From contig CAKZVJ010000252.1 in NCBI GenBank assembly GCA_937923345.1, forward strand, positions 1 through 56,852: a stretch of 56,852 bases of DNA. The letters are read 5' to 3'. Source of the DNA: an uncultured Saprospiraceae bacterium. Lineage in GTDB: Bacteria; Bacteroidota; Bacteroidia; Chitinophagales; Saprospiraceae. Under the pieces are notes generated by a model that did no database searches, was not told the origin of the DNA, and saw only the letters and a program-made list of their open reading frames with translations. The position numbers and the translations under genes are program-made. Shown here piece after piece: positions 35,793 to 45,300 of the stretch (position 1 is the first letter of the stretch; each line of letters starts with the position of its first letter).

Positions 35793-36460
35793 TTATAACC
35801 TACCTGCAGACTTGACTAATTCTGAAAACTCCGCTATGAGACCACGTCGATCGGAGAGCTTTACATCTTCGAGCCAAGATAATATCTTATCATAATTTGT
35901 ATCCCCCTTAACACATCAATTAAAAATACATAATTGGATGCAGGTAAATCTTTTTTATTCATTGGTTTACCCTTTATTCCAATCATTACCAGTTTGTTAG
36001 ATGCATTCCAGGGGCAACGACTTATTTCCCCATTTACATTGATTGGGTGCTTAAGATTATTATACTCGTAGTCCAGATCAAAGTAGTTTATCATTTCTTC
36101 CGCTCGAATTGATCCCTAAGGAGGCAATTTGTTATCTTGTTGGATAAACCTTCGCACATTACTAAAGGAAGCACCATCCGCATCTATCGAAAAAGTAGAT
36201 ACCGCTTGCTCATCTGAATGAATAAATGAATTTTCTTGGAGACCAAGATATTTTTCTGAACTCTGAGGAGTTTGGACTGGAGTAGATGTATAAGCAGTCG
36301 CTGGATTGCGTAAGGCACTAGGCTTGTCGGCTGCTGCCGAAGCAGTACTTATATCACCAGAATACTTTCTAGATGAATGCGCATGAGGATGCCTATCAGA
36401 TTCACAAGATAAAATAAGAGTAAAAAGGCATAGGGCTGAAAAAAGTGTTATTGTTCGCAT
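35793..36460 (-). pseudogene. Decayed von Willebrand factor A domain protein (YfbK-like)
   Basis: The N-terminal part (36460 downward) has a lipoprotein signal (LFTLILSCES) and the family opening STFSIDADGASFSNVRRFIQQDNKLPP. An in-frame TAG (36116-36118) interrupts it where the family normally continues with a K/R-x-x-x-RxEEMINYF stretch. After the stop the same frame reads GSIRAEEMINYFDLDYE and ends LPASNYVFLIDV, exactly where the VWA metal-binding VSGSM motif should start. From about 35900 the frame jumps to one reading DTNYDKILSWLEDV...AEFSELVKSAGRL, which is the family's C-terminal end. So the entire VWA core and most of the C-terminal half are deleted, out of frame, in addition to the nonsense codon. 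The intact family member is about 600 residues. The product cannot bind metal or function. Confidence 0.88.
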
Positions 36461-36574
36461 ATTTCTAATTTTCTTCTAATGTAGAAGATAAATTAGGGTA
36501 AGGCAGGACATTTGATGTAGTTAACAATCTGTTGGATTCACATTAACAAAGTCTGGGCACAGCATGAGCTTATT

Positions 36575-37186
36575 TCATTTAACTGACTTAGATTCTTTGA
36601 TTAAGGATCTCAATAAGCTTAAACCTGTTTTATGATTTTGCACCATTTGTATCATAGGCAATACAGTCCGTTCCCTTTTAACCAAATCATAGGCCTTGAC
36701 ATCACTATCATGATATATCCAAATAGAACCTTTAACAATACCATCATAGTCGTATTCTATTTCATGCAAGTGGCTAATCTCGTCTATAGGTATTTGTACC
36801 GTCTTTTTAAAACCTAAAAACGAGTACTTGATTAGAATTTCATCCTTGGTGATTTGGTAGATTGTATTTTTGGCTAACTGATAGTATTTGAATTCTCTGA
36901 TGAAAAATCTGTATATCGCATAGGAGGCCAATAAGCAAATAAACAAAAAGGTCAGCATTGGCGCTACCTTCCAAAAGGTGCTAATACTAATGTAACTAAT
37001 CAAAGTCAGTATCAACAGCTGCCCTAAGGGACCCACATTGCCGCTAAACATGCTAAAGCCTCCAAAAAGCCCACCATCTACCTTCCTATTTAATTTTGGA
37101 CCACCTACATCTAAGCCCCAAAAATTGATAGGTGCGTTAGACTTTTGCTCCCATAATATATTGATATCCTTATCTAATGACTCCAT
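36575..37186 (-). CDS. Membrane protein, unknown function
   Basis: The start is set at the ATG beginning MESLDKDINILWEQKSNAPIN. A longer frame from 37294 adds a 36-residue basic segment with no support. The 203-residue product has two membrane helices (about residues 54-72 and 76-95). The soluble C-terminal part has strand-rich ITKDEILIKYSFLGFKKTVQIPIDEISHLHEIEYD, reminiscent of bacterial PH-like domains. No catalytic motif is present and no function can be named. Genes on both sides appear unrelated. Confidence 0.6.
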   Translation of the reverse strand: MESLDKDINILWEQKSNAPINFWGLDVGGPKLNRKVDGGLFGGFSMFSGNVGPLGQLLILTLISYISISTFWKVAPMLTFLFICLLASYAIYRFFIREFKYYQLAKNTIYQITKDEILIKYSFLGFKKTVQIPIDEISHLHEIEYDYDGIVKGSIWIYHDSDVKAYDLVKRERTVLPMIQMVQNHKTGLSLLRSLIKESKSVK

Positions 37187-37350
37187 TCGACATAAGTTTC
37201 TATGAATATAGGTTCCTCTCCATTTTATAGCAAGTAATATCGACAAACTAATTTTCAATTGGGACAAAGGACTTATATACCTTTTGTGGGACAAGCTTTA
37301 CTGCATCAACAGAATACCCTACACCTTCTTATTTAACTAGTCAGCCTTGG

Positions 37351-38361
37351 TCATCTATCAAGTCTAATCAAGTCTCTAAACTTTCCTATTGCAATCTCTA
37401 ATCCAATTCTATTCTTTTCTCTCAATAGATTATGCACAGCGTATTGTTTATCCCCAGACTCCTTAGTGATGATAATAAGATGACCACTAGGGTCAAGTTT
37501 CCATTGTGCAGTTTCATTCATAGCTTTTTCCTCAATCTCTACCACACCTGCTTTCTTAAAAGTCATTTTTGTATGTCCACTCTCCCATGCGCCTAAAATC
37601 AAAGTTTCAGCTTCTTCAAATTTCTTTACTTTTATCAGTCTCCATTTTTCAAGCAAATTATTTTGATATAAAGTGAGACCAATTTCCTCTTCATTGGTGA
37701 CCTCAAGACTACCCGCAAAGTAGTTTTGTACCCGAATGGGCTCTCCTGGCTTACTCACTACATTGGCCTGCATACTCTTACCCATAGCCAGCGTAGGTAT
37801 ATTGTTGGAAAATCCGATACCATACGGTATCCTATAGAAATTGAGCGACAAATAACTATCACTGTCTACATTAAAAATATCATTGCTAAAATTGAGTGCC
37901 TCGTCTTGAGTAAAATGAATTACACCAGCCAAGTTATTGTTTCCCATACCCACTTGAAGGGTTTTATTTTCGAATCTATTGATAAAGTAACCTCTGTCAA
38001 AAGTACTTTGCATCACTCGATTGAATTTGGTGGTATCACCGGGCAATAAAGAAACGTACAGCTCAGTGTCTGTCTTACGTAATAACCGCATCAGTGGCCC
38101 CTCCTTTGTAGACAAAAAGAAATAGTCGTTGTCAATCCAATATTTAGATTCAAAGAGCGCATCTTCATATCCCAGGGACTTGACTGAGGCCATATCTTCA
38201 CCGATACTAAATAATAAGCTAGGCGTAAATTCTGGGATCTCATGATCCATAGCAATGTCTGATATCCAATAGGTATTGGCTAAGCTAATTTCTTCTTTAG
38301 GTTCTGCACACTGCGAAAAAATTACTAGGTAGACCAATAAAGCTAAAATTGTTTTGCTCAT
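37351..38361 (-). CDS. Putative lipoprotein, unknown function
   Basis: The start is set at MSKTILALLVYLVIFSQCAEP, which gives a clean lipobox (VIFSQC) with the lipidated Cys near residue 19. A longer frame from 38409 would overlap the next gene and place 16 residues before the signal. The 336-residue product has no recognised domain. It has two similar halves of strand-rich sequence with W-x-L-D-P-S-G-H-L type turns (WKLDPSGHLIII). It follows the small membrane protein gene by 22 bases and is probably co-transcribed with it. It is likely attached to the inner face of the outer membrane. Confidence 0.6.
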   Translation of the reverse strand: MSKTILALLVYLVIFSQCAEPKEEISLANTYWISDIAMDHEIPEFTPSLLFSIGEDMASVKSLGYEDALFESKYWIDNDYFFLSTKEGPLMRLLRKTDTELYVSLLPGDTTKFNRVMQSTFDRGYFINRFENKTLQVGMGNNNLAGVIHFTQDEALNFSNDIFNVDSDSYLSLNFYRIPYGIGFSNNIPTLAMGKSMQANVVSKPGEPIRVQNYFAGSLEVTNEEEIGLTLYQNNLLEKWRLIKVKKFEEAETLILGAWESGHTKMTFKKAGVVEIEEKAMNETAQWKLDPSGHLIIITKESGDKQYAVHNLLREKNRIGLEIAIGKFRDLIRLDR

Positions 38362-38383
38362 AAGTTTTAAAGTGTACAAAATT

Positions 38384-38680
38384 TTAATGCCCAGCAAATG
38401 GACTTCCAAATACCCCTACGGCTAGCTCTGCCCAGAGTAAAACAAATAATACTATTGTCACAAGGCAAGCGATTAATCTCGAACTTGTAGACTTAAACCG
38501 TATCCAAAGTAAGTGCAATATAAATAGGAAAGTATACAAAATTACCCCAGCTATAAGAAAGTCCATCCAACTCCATGATACTTCGCTAGTAAATTGCATA
38601 GCAATTAGTGGAATAAGGAGTACTAAGCCAACAATTAGCACTAGCGTAAGATTTAGATATTTGAGAAAAGTATATCTCAC
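38384..38680 (-). CDS. Small three-helix membrane protein, unknown function
   Basis: This 98-residue product has three membrane helices (about 10-27, 40-59 and 70-90). The first codon is GTG at 38680. On the minus strand an exact TAnnTTTG element (TACCTTTG, 38685-38692) ends five bases before it. This implies an almost leaderless mRNA, or a start further inside at the Met near residue 28. It leads the unit with the downstream lipoprotein gene. No function can be named. Confidence 0.5.
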   Translation of the reverse strand: MRYTFLKYLNLTLVLIVGLVLLIPLIAMQFTSEVSWSWMDFLIAGVILYTFLFILHLLWIRFKSTSSRLIACLVTIVLFVLLWAELAVGVFGSPFAGH

Positions 38681-38808
38681 CTAACAAAGGTAAGCCCTTC
38701 CTAAGTATAAATAGAGATATTTGTATAATAGTATACTATTTGACTATAAAGTTAATCCTTATTGTACTTAGAAAACAATAGACTGTGGTGCTATAATACT
38801 AAAGGGAC

Positions 38809-39915
38809 TTATGACCCAAATAAGCGGGATAAGAATGATTTTTTTCGTTCAGCGTATCTAAAGATATCTTCAGAATAATTACTAATATCAAATCTGAATG
38901 CACTCTTGAAAGAAGATTTATCTGAAATTAAATGTTTACTAATAATCTTACTTAGTTTTTCTGTAAGTTCGAGTGGATCCTCTGCAAAGTTCTTTTCATC
39001 GATCATATCCAATTTCACTTGCAACTTCGGCAACCTACTTTTGAGGTCGTGAGATATCATCCGATTAAATATGGTAACGTATTTTCTACCTTCTTTAAAA
39101 TTTACCTTTTGATGTAGGAAGAAGTTTAAGTCATTCAGATAGTTTGCATTGATAAGTAAAAATTCTGACTTTGGCATGAACAATTGAAATAAAGAGAAGC
39201 GTTCAGAATACTTCATTATGTATCCATATTTATCCTTTGTTATCGAATAGCTTTTTGAGTTAGTGTTTTCATGGTCAAGTTTATTTTTAAAGTAATCGTA
39301 TAAATGTAAATCGAGTTTGTTTTTATCAAGAATGATTTGTTTTGTTGCCTCATCAATTTCATTGACATTGGGACGATTTAAGGTTACTCTTTTGACATCG
39401 ATATTCTTTGGAATCTTTATACTGAGTTTGTCCCTAAAGTAATTAAGTGATTTTTCATACTCTTCGAAGATTCCTACGTAGATTGGTAATTCGTCTGCAA
39501 ATTTGATTACCTTGTCTAAATCAGCTTTCGTAGCGGTAGTCGTTGGATAAAATCTTTTGCCCAGCAAAAAATTCAGAGTGCTATTGCAGGTTTGTGGATT
39601 TCGTGCATACTCATATAAATTTTTTGGTTTCTTCTTAAATAAGTTGAAATACTCTTTTCTATCTCTTACAAAATAATACTCGGAGACCACTTTGTCGACA
39701 GGATGTCTCAACATCATATAGATGAGGTAATTTTTATACTTTTCAATATTTTTATGCTGAAAGATATCACCCGCATTGGACATCTTAGTTTCATGCACTA
39801 TGTGTCGATAATGAAAATTATCTTTATTCTGAATCCACTCAGTACCGTTAATAGCACAGTCTAATGTGGTGCCGCCCGTTTTTGGGATATGTATGAATAT
39901 CTGTTCTTTTTTCAT
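38809..39915 (-). CDS. Sulfotransferase family protein
   Basis: This 368-residue cytoplasmic protein carries the PAPS-binding motif FIHIPKTGGTTL (residues 7-18) for the 5'-phosphosulfate. The 3'-phosphate-binding motif is MMLRHPVDKVVSEYYF, with Arg70 and Ser78. This is the sulfotransferase-2/carbohydrate-type arrangement. It should transfer sulfate from PAPS to a sugar hydroxyl of a surface or secreted glycan; the acceptor is unknown. No glycan-synthesis genes are adjacent. The downstream end is close to the lower spacer and the GC-rich element at 40.1 kb lies upstream, so transfer is possible but not shown. The basic C-terminal part (CRKKSFLSRLFGS-like end) is not typical and not explained. 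Confidence 0.85.
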   Translation of the reverse strand: MKKEQIFIHIPKTGGTTLDCAINGTEWIQNKDNFHYRHIVHETKMSNAGDIFQHKNIEKYKNYLIYMMLRHPVDKVVSEYYFVRDRKEYFNLFKKKPKNLYEYARNPQTCNSTLNFLLGKRFYPTTTATKADLDKVIKFADELPIYVGIFEEYEKSLNYFRDKLSIKIPKNIDVKRVTLNRPNVNEIDEATKQIILDKNKLDLHLYDYFKNKLDHENTNSKSYSITKDKYGYIMKYSERFSLFQLFMPKSEFLLINANYLNDLNFFLHQKVNFKEGRKYVTIFNRMISHDLKSRLPKLQVKLDMIDEKNFAEDPLELTEKLSKIISKHLISDKSSFKSAFRFDISNYSEDIFRYAERKKSFLSRLFGS

Positions 39916-40061
39916 CCTTAGCCTATAAATTTAGAATGGATTACTTTGGTATTAACATAAAATGCATTTAAATAATTCGCATAAAGGAATATTATATATA
40001 ACCCCAATTGCCGTCTGAGAGAACACTTTATATATCTAATAATTAATTTATGCACTGAATA

Positions 40062-40290
40062 AGATTCGCGACTCGCCGAAGGCGACCAAGCTCGACAAGG
40101 CGGAGCCGCGTTAGAGACTAAGGATCGGCAGTGTATCCCGATGAACAAACGCTTGGTAAAGCGTCGGTACATGAGGGGTAAAGCAGAGAGCCTGACCGCG
40201 CCGTAGGCAAGCGGGAGTCCCCGAAGCATATTACCCTGAACAGGAAATACAGGACTAATCCGAAAGAGATTGGAGTCGATAAGTAGATGT
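40062..40290. repeat. GC-rich structured intergenic element
   Basis: This element is strongly GC-richer than its surroundings. Hairpins include TCGCC-GAA-GGCGA (near 40072), ACGCTT-GGTA-AAGCGT (40149-40164) and GCC-GTA-GGC (40200-40208). An outer GGGG...CCCC pair spans 40175-40221. A reading frame on the minus strand covers it but has the composition of translated structured DNA, so I do not call a gene. It could be an interspersed repeat or a structured RNA; copies elsewhere in the genome would be expected for a repeat. Confidence 0.45.
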
Positions 40291-40305
40291 GTTGGTGGAA
40301 ATAAA

Positions 40306-41556
40306 TTAATAGAGAATAAAACTTCTTGTTGCGATTCTTAGGTCACTATGCTTTAGATGTAACATATAATATCCAGCAGGCAAGAAAGAAAGATTCATTT
40401 GTTTGTCCTTTGTTGAGTATACAATCTGCCCTACTGGATTGATGATGTATGCATCAAAATCTTGAATGTTGGTGCGGATATTCAATTGGCTATTTGTTGG
40501 GTTGGGATAAATTGCAAATGTTTGATCCAAATTCAATTGGTCTGCAACATTTGTATTGATGTCACAAAATTTTTCTCTAAATTGATCGTCGTAGTGAAGG
40601 TCTATGTAGTCCAAAATAATGGTGGCTAAAGAATCAATCAGCATATCTCGTCGCTCTTCATCAAAACGGATGTCTTGATTCAACTCAATTTGGATAGCAT
40701 CAATGGGACCTCCTTTATCTCTTGAACCATGTCGAATAGTATTGAATCCGCCTGAAAAAAATGCATCTTCATTTAGGGGAAAAGGATCTTGAAGACTTGG
40801 TACAGCAGGAAATCCTTTTTTAGTCAAAAGTGTTCCTAGAGATTGTTCGCCTCTCAACAAGGCAGAGTGACTGAGTTGATTCTGGTTATCGCTTACTAGT
40901 GTTTTTACACTACTTTCATTGATAAGGTCCTCTGCATCTAGTTCTTCATCTGAAAGCTGCAATTCTGATTTACTAATGAGATATCCTAATTCGATGCGCT
41001 GAACCACATGGGCATGTCCGTGTACATCTAAAAACAATCCCCGATCGTACTCGAGTTTCACTCTAGCTTTTGCGGAATCTATAAGCTGATGATAGCCGCG
41101 CCAAGCTTGCTGAACAAATGGTATACCAAGTGCTGCCTCTTCTATATCTCTATTGGCATCAAACTTGACACGGTGAAGTAAATTAATAACCGTATGTGGA
41201 TAGCAGCCTGTCTGTGCAACAATGGCATCATGAACTCCTTTTGTGATGGTCTGCGTCCAGGCGTCTCTTGTAGTAACGCATTCATCACACTTTCTGTCTG
41301 GAATAGAATCTGGACGTAAACCACCTCCATGAGGAGCAGATAAGATAATGGGCAAATTACCTGCACGGTATTCTACAAATTGTGTAGAGTCAAAGTACAC
41401 TTCCCCAGGTATAAAGGTCTGAGCGACAATATTCGAAACGGGAGCAGTAAGAGTAAAAAGTCCAAAATAAATTATAAGGAATAGTTTACTTCTGTTCGAA
41501 AATTGTAATCTGCTGCCATCAAATAGGATCGAGTTTAGTTTTGAACATTTTATCAT
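40306..41556 (-). CDS. Secreted N-formylglutamate-amidohydrolase-like enzyme with T9SS tail
   Basis: This 416-residue protein starts at the ATG at 41556; an upstream TTG at 41574 adds only six residues. A signal peptide (about 25-45, ending NIVAQ) precedes the N-formylglutamate amidohydrolase-family core. Motifs are ILSAPHGGGLRPDSIPDR, a CDEC...TRDAWTQTITKGV stretch, RVKFDANRDIEEA, LFLDVHGHAH (metal/catalytic His cluster) and IELNQDIR. The last ~75 residues are a type-A T9SS sorting domain (FAIYPNPTNSQLNIRTNI ... FILY). The family includes enzymes of histidine degradation and other amide hydrolases. Here, extracellular export rules out an ordinary cytoplasmic histidine-pathway role; the true substrate is unknown. 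Confidence 0.78.
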   Translation of the reverse strand: MIKCSKLNSILFDGSRLQFSNRSKLFLIIYFGLFTLTAPVSNIVAQTFIPGEVYFDSTQFVEYRAGNLPIILSAPHGGGLRPDSIPDRKCDECVTTRDAWTQTITKGVHDAIVAQTGCYPHTVINLLHRVKFDANRDIEEAALGIPFVQQAWRGYHQLIDSAKARVKLEYDRGLFLDVHGHAHVVQRIELGYLISKSELQLSDEELDAEDLINESSVKTLVSDNQNQLSHSALLRGEQSLGTLLTKKGFPAVPSLQDPFPLNEDAFFSGGFNTIRHGSRDKGGPIDAIQIELNQDIRFDEERRDMLIDSLATIILDYIDLHYDDQFREKFCDINTNVADQLNLDQTFAIYPNPTNSQLNIRTNIQDFDAYIINPVGQIVYSTKDKQMNLSFLPAGYYMLHLKHSDLRIATRSFILY

Positions 41557-41660
41557 GTTTATGCTTACTTTCAAAGATGATCGACTAATATACGGAAAAG
41601 AAAATAATCCCTATAATTGAAGTTAATAATAGCTTTTTATTCAGGTTTTATTCATAAGAT

Positions 41661-42209
41661 TTATGGAACTATTGGATTCGTAGGTGTAACTCGAATTTCA
41701 ATTTTTATGCTCGAATGTAGCGCTTTGCAAACTACGCTGCCTTTCTGTTCATCACGTATGTAATAGAGATACTTTGTCAGATTCCCTCTATACAAATTAC
41801 GGCCTTCATAAATAAAACTAGTGTCTGGCATACTCATCGCGCCTTCACTACAAAATAATTCAATCCCAATCCCCTTATCAGTATGCAAATTCAATTGCCC
41901 GCCACTTAGGCATTCGCCATTATAACCATCTCCTGACCAGTAAATAGTCGAGACAGGTACAACTTTTTTCTCTAGCTTATTCGATGATTTTTTTTGTAGC
42001 AATAGCGTCAAGAGAGGTCTGAAGAGATTGGCTATGAGCCATAAAGGTAAAGTCAAAATTATGATAGCTAACTCATTAATACTAGGCATACTATTCTGCT
42101 GAAAAAGCGGTCTGTATAAAATATCTTTTCTAGTATTCAATGTGTAAAAATATCCTAGCCAGCCCAAGATTATCGCTGTACATGAAAAAACTATCAATAT
42201 GATCTGCAT
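41661..42209 (-). CDS. Membrane protein, unknown function
   Basis: This 182-residue product has two hydrophobic helices (about 3-23 and 45-71). A soluble C-terminal part follows with an aromatic, glycine-rich segment (YWSGDGYNGECLSGG) and a strand pattern ending in IKIEIRVTPTNP. No motif I recognise is present. It is separated from both neighbours by modest gaps (104 bases to the amidohydrolase-like gene start, 188 to the HTCS stop), with no evidence of an operon. Confidence 0.5.
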   Translation of the reverse strand: MQIILIVFSCTAIILGWLGYFYTLNTRKDILYRPLFQQNSMPSINELAIIILTLPLWLIANLFRPLLTLLLQKKSSNKLEKKVVPVSTIYWSGDGYNGECLSGGQLNLHTDKGIGIELFCSEGAMSMPDTSFIYEGRNLYRGNLTKYLYYIRDEQKGSVVCKALHSSIKIEIRVTPTNPIVP

Positions 42210-42397
42210 ATAATTCTTCTAAATGTAACTAACTATGAAACTAAATGGGTACGGTTTAATTTTACAAAACTGTAATATCTTCATCTCCTGTCTAATCGGT
42301 AAATAAATATTCTGTCCCTATGTAATGATATATCTGCTTCCTTATTTATGCTAATTGACTACATTGTAAATGGGAACTGTACATATTGATAAAAACG

Positions 42398-45300
42398 CTA
42401 CATATGTGTTGAGTCATTATTAGTATTCAACTTACTTCGATATTTACTTGGAACTACCCCAAAGCGTTTCTTGAATAGAGAAGTAAATGTAGAAGGTTGA
42501 TAAAATCCAACTGAATAAGCTACTTCAGAAATAGAAACAAAATCTCCATCTTCTAGTAACCGTCTAGCTTTTTGTAGTTGTACTTCTCTGACAAATTTTG
42601 CTGGAGTAAGCCCCGTTATTAATTTAACCTTTCTATTAAAATGTCTCGTACTAATAAGAAATTTCCTAGATAAAGAATCTAGATCAAGTAGTTCTTGCGA
42701 TGGATTTAATTCGATATAGTATTTGAGCTCTTCAATAAATTTCTTGTCTTTGGAAGAAACGAAGAAATTCACTGAGTCATCTTCAATTTTATGCAGTAAA
42801 CTTTTATTCTGTTTATCTTTTTTAAACTTGTTCCACCATGCCTTTCTCATACTTGCATTGGTAAGTATATTTTGTGTCCTTGCTAATAATTCAGGCACAG
42901 AAAATGGTTTTGTTAAATAATCATCTACTCCAATAGTTAAGGCTGCAAGTCTATCGCGCTCTGCTGCTAAAGCAGTCAGCATTATGAATGGAATCGTAGA
43001 TAGTGTATCGTCTCCTTTAGCGAACTTAACAAGCTCTAATCCATCAACTTCTGGCATCATGATATCAGAGATGACTAAATTTATTTCTAATTGCCTCTCT
43101 TTTAATATAGTAATTGCCTCAGCTCCATTATTGGCCTCAATAATAGTATTGTATTCATTGTTTAACAAACCAGATATAAACCCTCTCATATCTATATTAT
43201 CCTCTACAAGCAATATTGTATATTCCTGTCCGTGCAATACAGTATCATTCTCATCATCATTTTCAGGCAGTGCGAAATCTATGGTTAATTTATCTATTTT
43301 TGGTGCATTTCTATATGGCAAGTTGAATGAAAAAATACTGCCCTTACCCAATTCACTAGTTGCATAAACCTCTGCATTCATTAGCTCCGCAAATTCTTTA
43401 ACCAAGGCTAGACCAATACCTGTACCACCATGTAACTTTTTGTCTCCTTGCTTAGATTGAAAAAACCTATCAAAAATGTGTGGCATATCACTTTGATGTA
43501 TTCCTGCGCCCGAATCCTCAACTTCAATCTTTAACACATTATCCATTGTAGCTAATCTGAGTATAATAGTCTCTCTTCGGGGTGTAAATTTTATAGCATT
43601 ACTAATAAAATTATTCAACACCTTTTCCATTTTATTTCTATCCATCCAAATGTGAAGGTCCCCCTGGACAGTGCTTTCTATTCTCGCATGAATTCCCAAG
43701 GATTCAAATTGTGGTTCAAACATGTAAAATACGTACTCAAAAAACTCTTGCACATTGGTTACATCTTCTTTTAAACTAAGTTTTTTGGCTTCAATCTTTG
43801 ACAGATCTAATATTTCCTCAATGAGATGCATCAGATTGGTTCCATTTCTTTTCATTACAAGATGTTGCATTCGAATCTCCTCCTCCTCTAGTTTATTGGG
43901 ATTATCCAAGATATATGACAAGGGACCGAGAATAAGCGTTAATGGTGTTCGTAATTCATGAGAGATGTTAGCAAAGAAATTAGTTTTGACCTTATCCAAC
44001 TCTTTAAGCTCTTCAGATTGCTTACGAATTTCTTCTGTTCTTTCTAGCACTACTTTTTCTAATTCATTTTGTCTTTCAAGATATTGATATGTGTTCCATT
44101 GTACAATCCAGTAAACTAAAAAAACTAAGAAAAACAGAGCCAGTAATACAAACCACCATCTCAAATAAAATGGCTTGCTTACAAGCACTTTGATTCCATT
44201 TTTATATGATGTCCAGTTCTTACTATCCAATTGCTTAGCGCGAACCTCGAGCATATACTCTCCATATGGTAAGCCACTCAAACGAAGGTTACCTTTTTCA
44301 CTATACACCCATTTATCTTGATAACCTAAGATTCTATGGCTGTATCTAGTCTTTCCGCTTTTATTAAAGCTAGCCAATTTAAATTCTAAGTCTATGTATC
44401 TCTCCGTGGGACAAAGTGGAATAATTTGATCTTTGGACACTTCATTAAGTATTGATATCGTATTTAGATTCTCATCTAATCTTGTTACATCTGTTAATTC
44501 TAATGTAGTCGCTTCCTGTTCGTTTTCAAAATCAGAAGGATTGAACCGAATTAAACCATCTACAGACCCAAAATATAAGTCTCCATTTTTATCTTGAAAG
44601 TGAGAAATGGTATTGAATTCGTTATTTGATATACCATTATCCAGATAAAAAGTCGAGACACTCTCATTTTCTTTATCAAAGTTCATCAATCCATAATTAC
44701 TAGGTAACCAAAGATTATTGAAATTATCTTCATATACTCCGTAAATAATGTCATTTGTTATCTCGGAGTTCTTTGTTGTAAAAGATTTGTAATTTCCTGT
44801 CTTTGTATCCCATTTTACTAAACCATTTCCTTTAGTAGCAATCCAAAAAACATCATTTTTATCTTGATATAAATGGAGACAAATGTTTAAGGGAAGAAAT
44901 GAATTATTTAATTGAGAATTATGATGGTGTTCTAGAATAGACTTTGATGGTAAATCAACTAGAAATAAGCCATTACTAGTGCATAGCCAAGTTCCTTCAT
45001 CAGAATTATGAAATGAGTAAATAACGGTGTCATTTAATTTAGTAAAATCACCTGTTTCAAAGGCTTCTATCACCTTTCTTTTTTGGTTAACCTTATATAA
45101 GCCTTTTGAACCTAGCCAAATTTGATTGTTCTTATCTATAAAGGGCTTCCACGAAAAATGCCTTTTTTTATCTGTAAATCGATAAAATTCCTTTTCTCGC
45201 GTAGAGATGGAATACTTAATTAACAAATCTGACTCAGAAGCTATCCATAGATAGTCACCATCCCTAACAAAACCATTGACACCAGTTACAAATTCTAAAA

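Noticed and set aside
39918-40229. 103-codon minus-strand frame across the GC-rich element at 40.1 kb
   Set aside because: Its composition follows the hairpins and the rest translates AT-rich spacer; it is more likely translated structured DNA than a gene.
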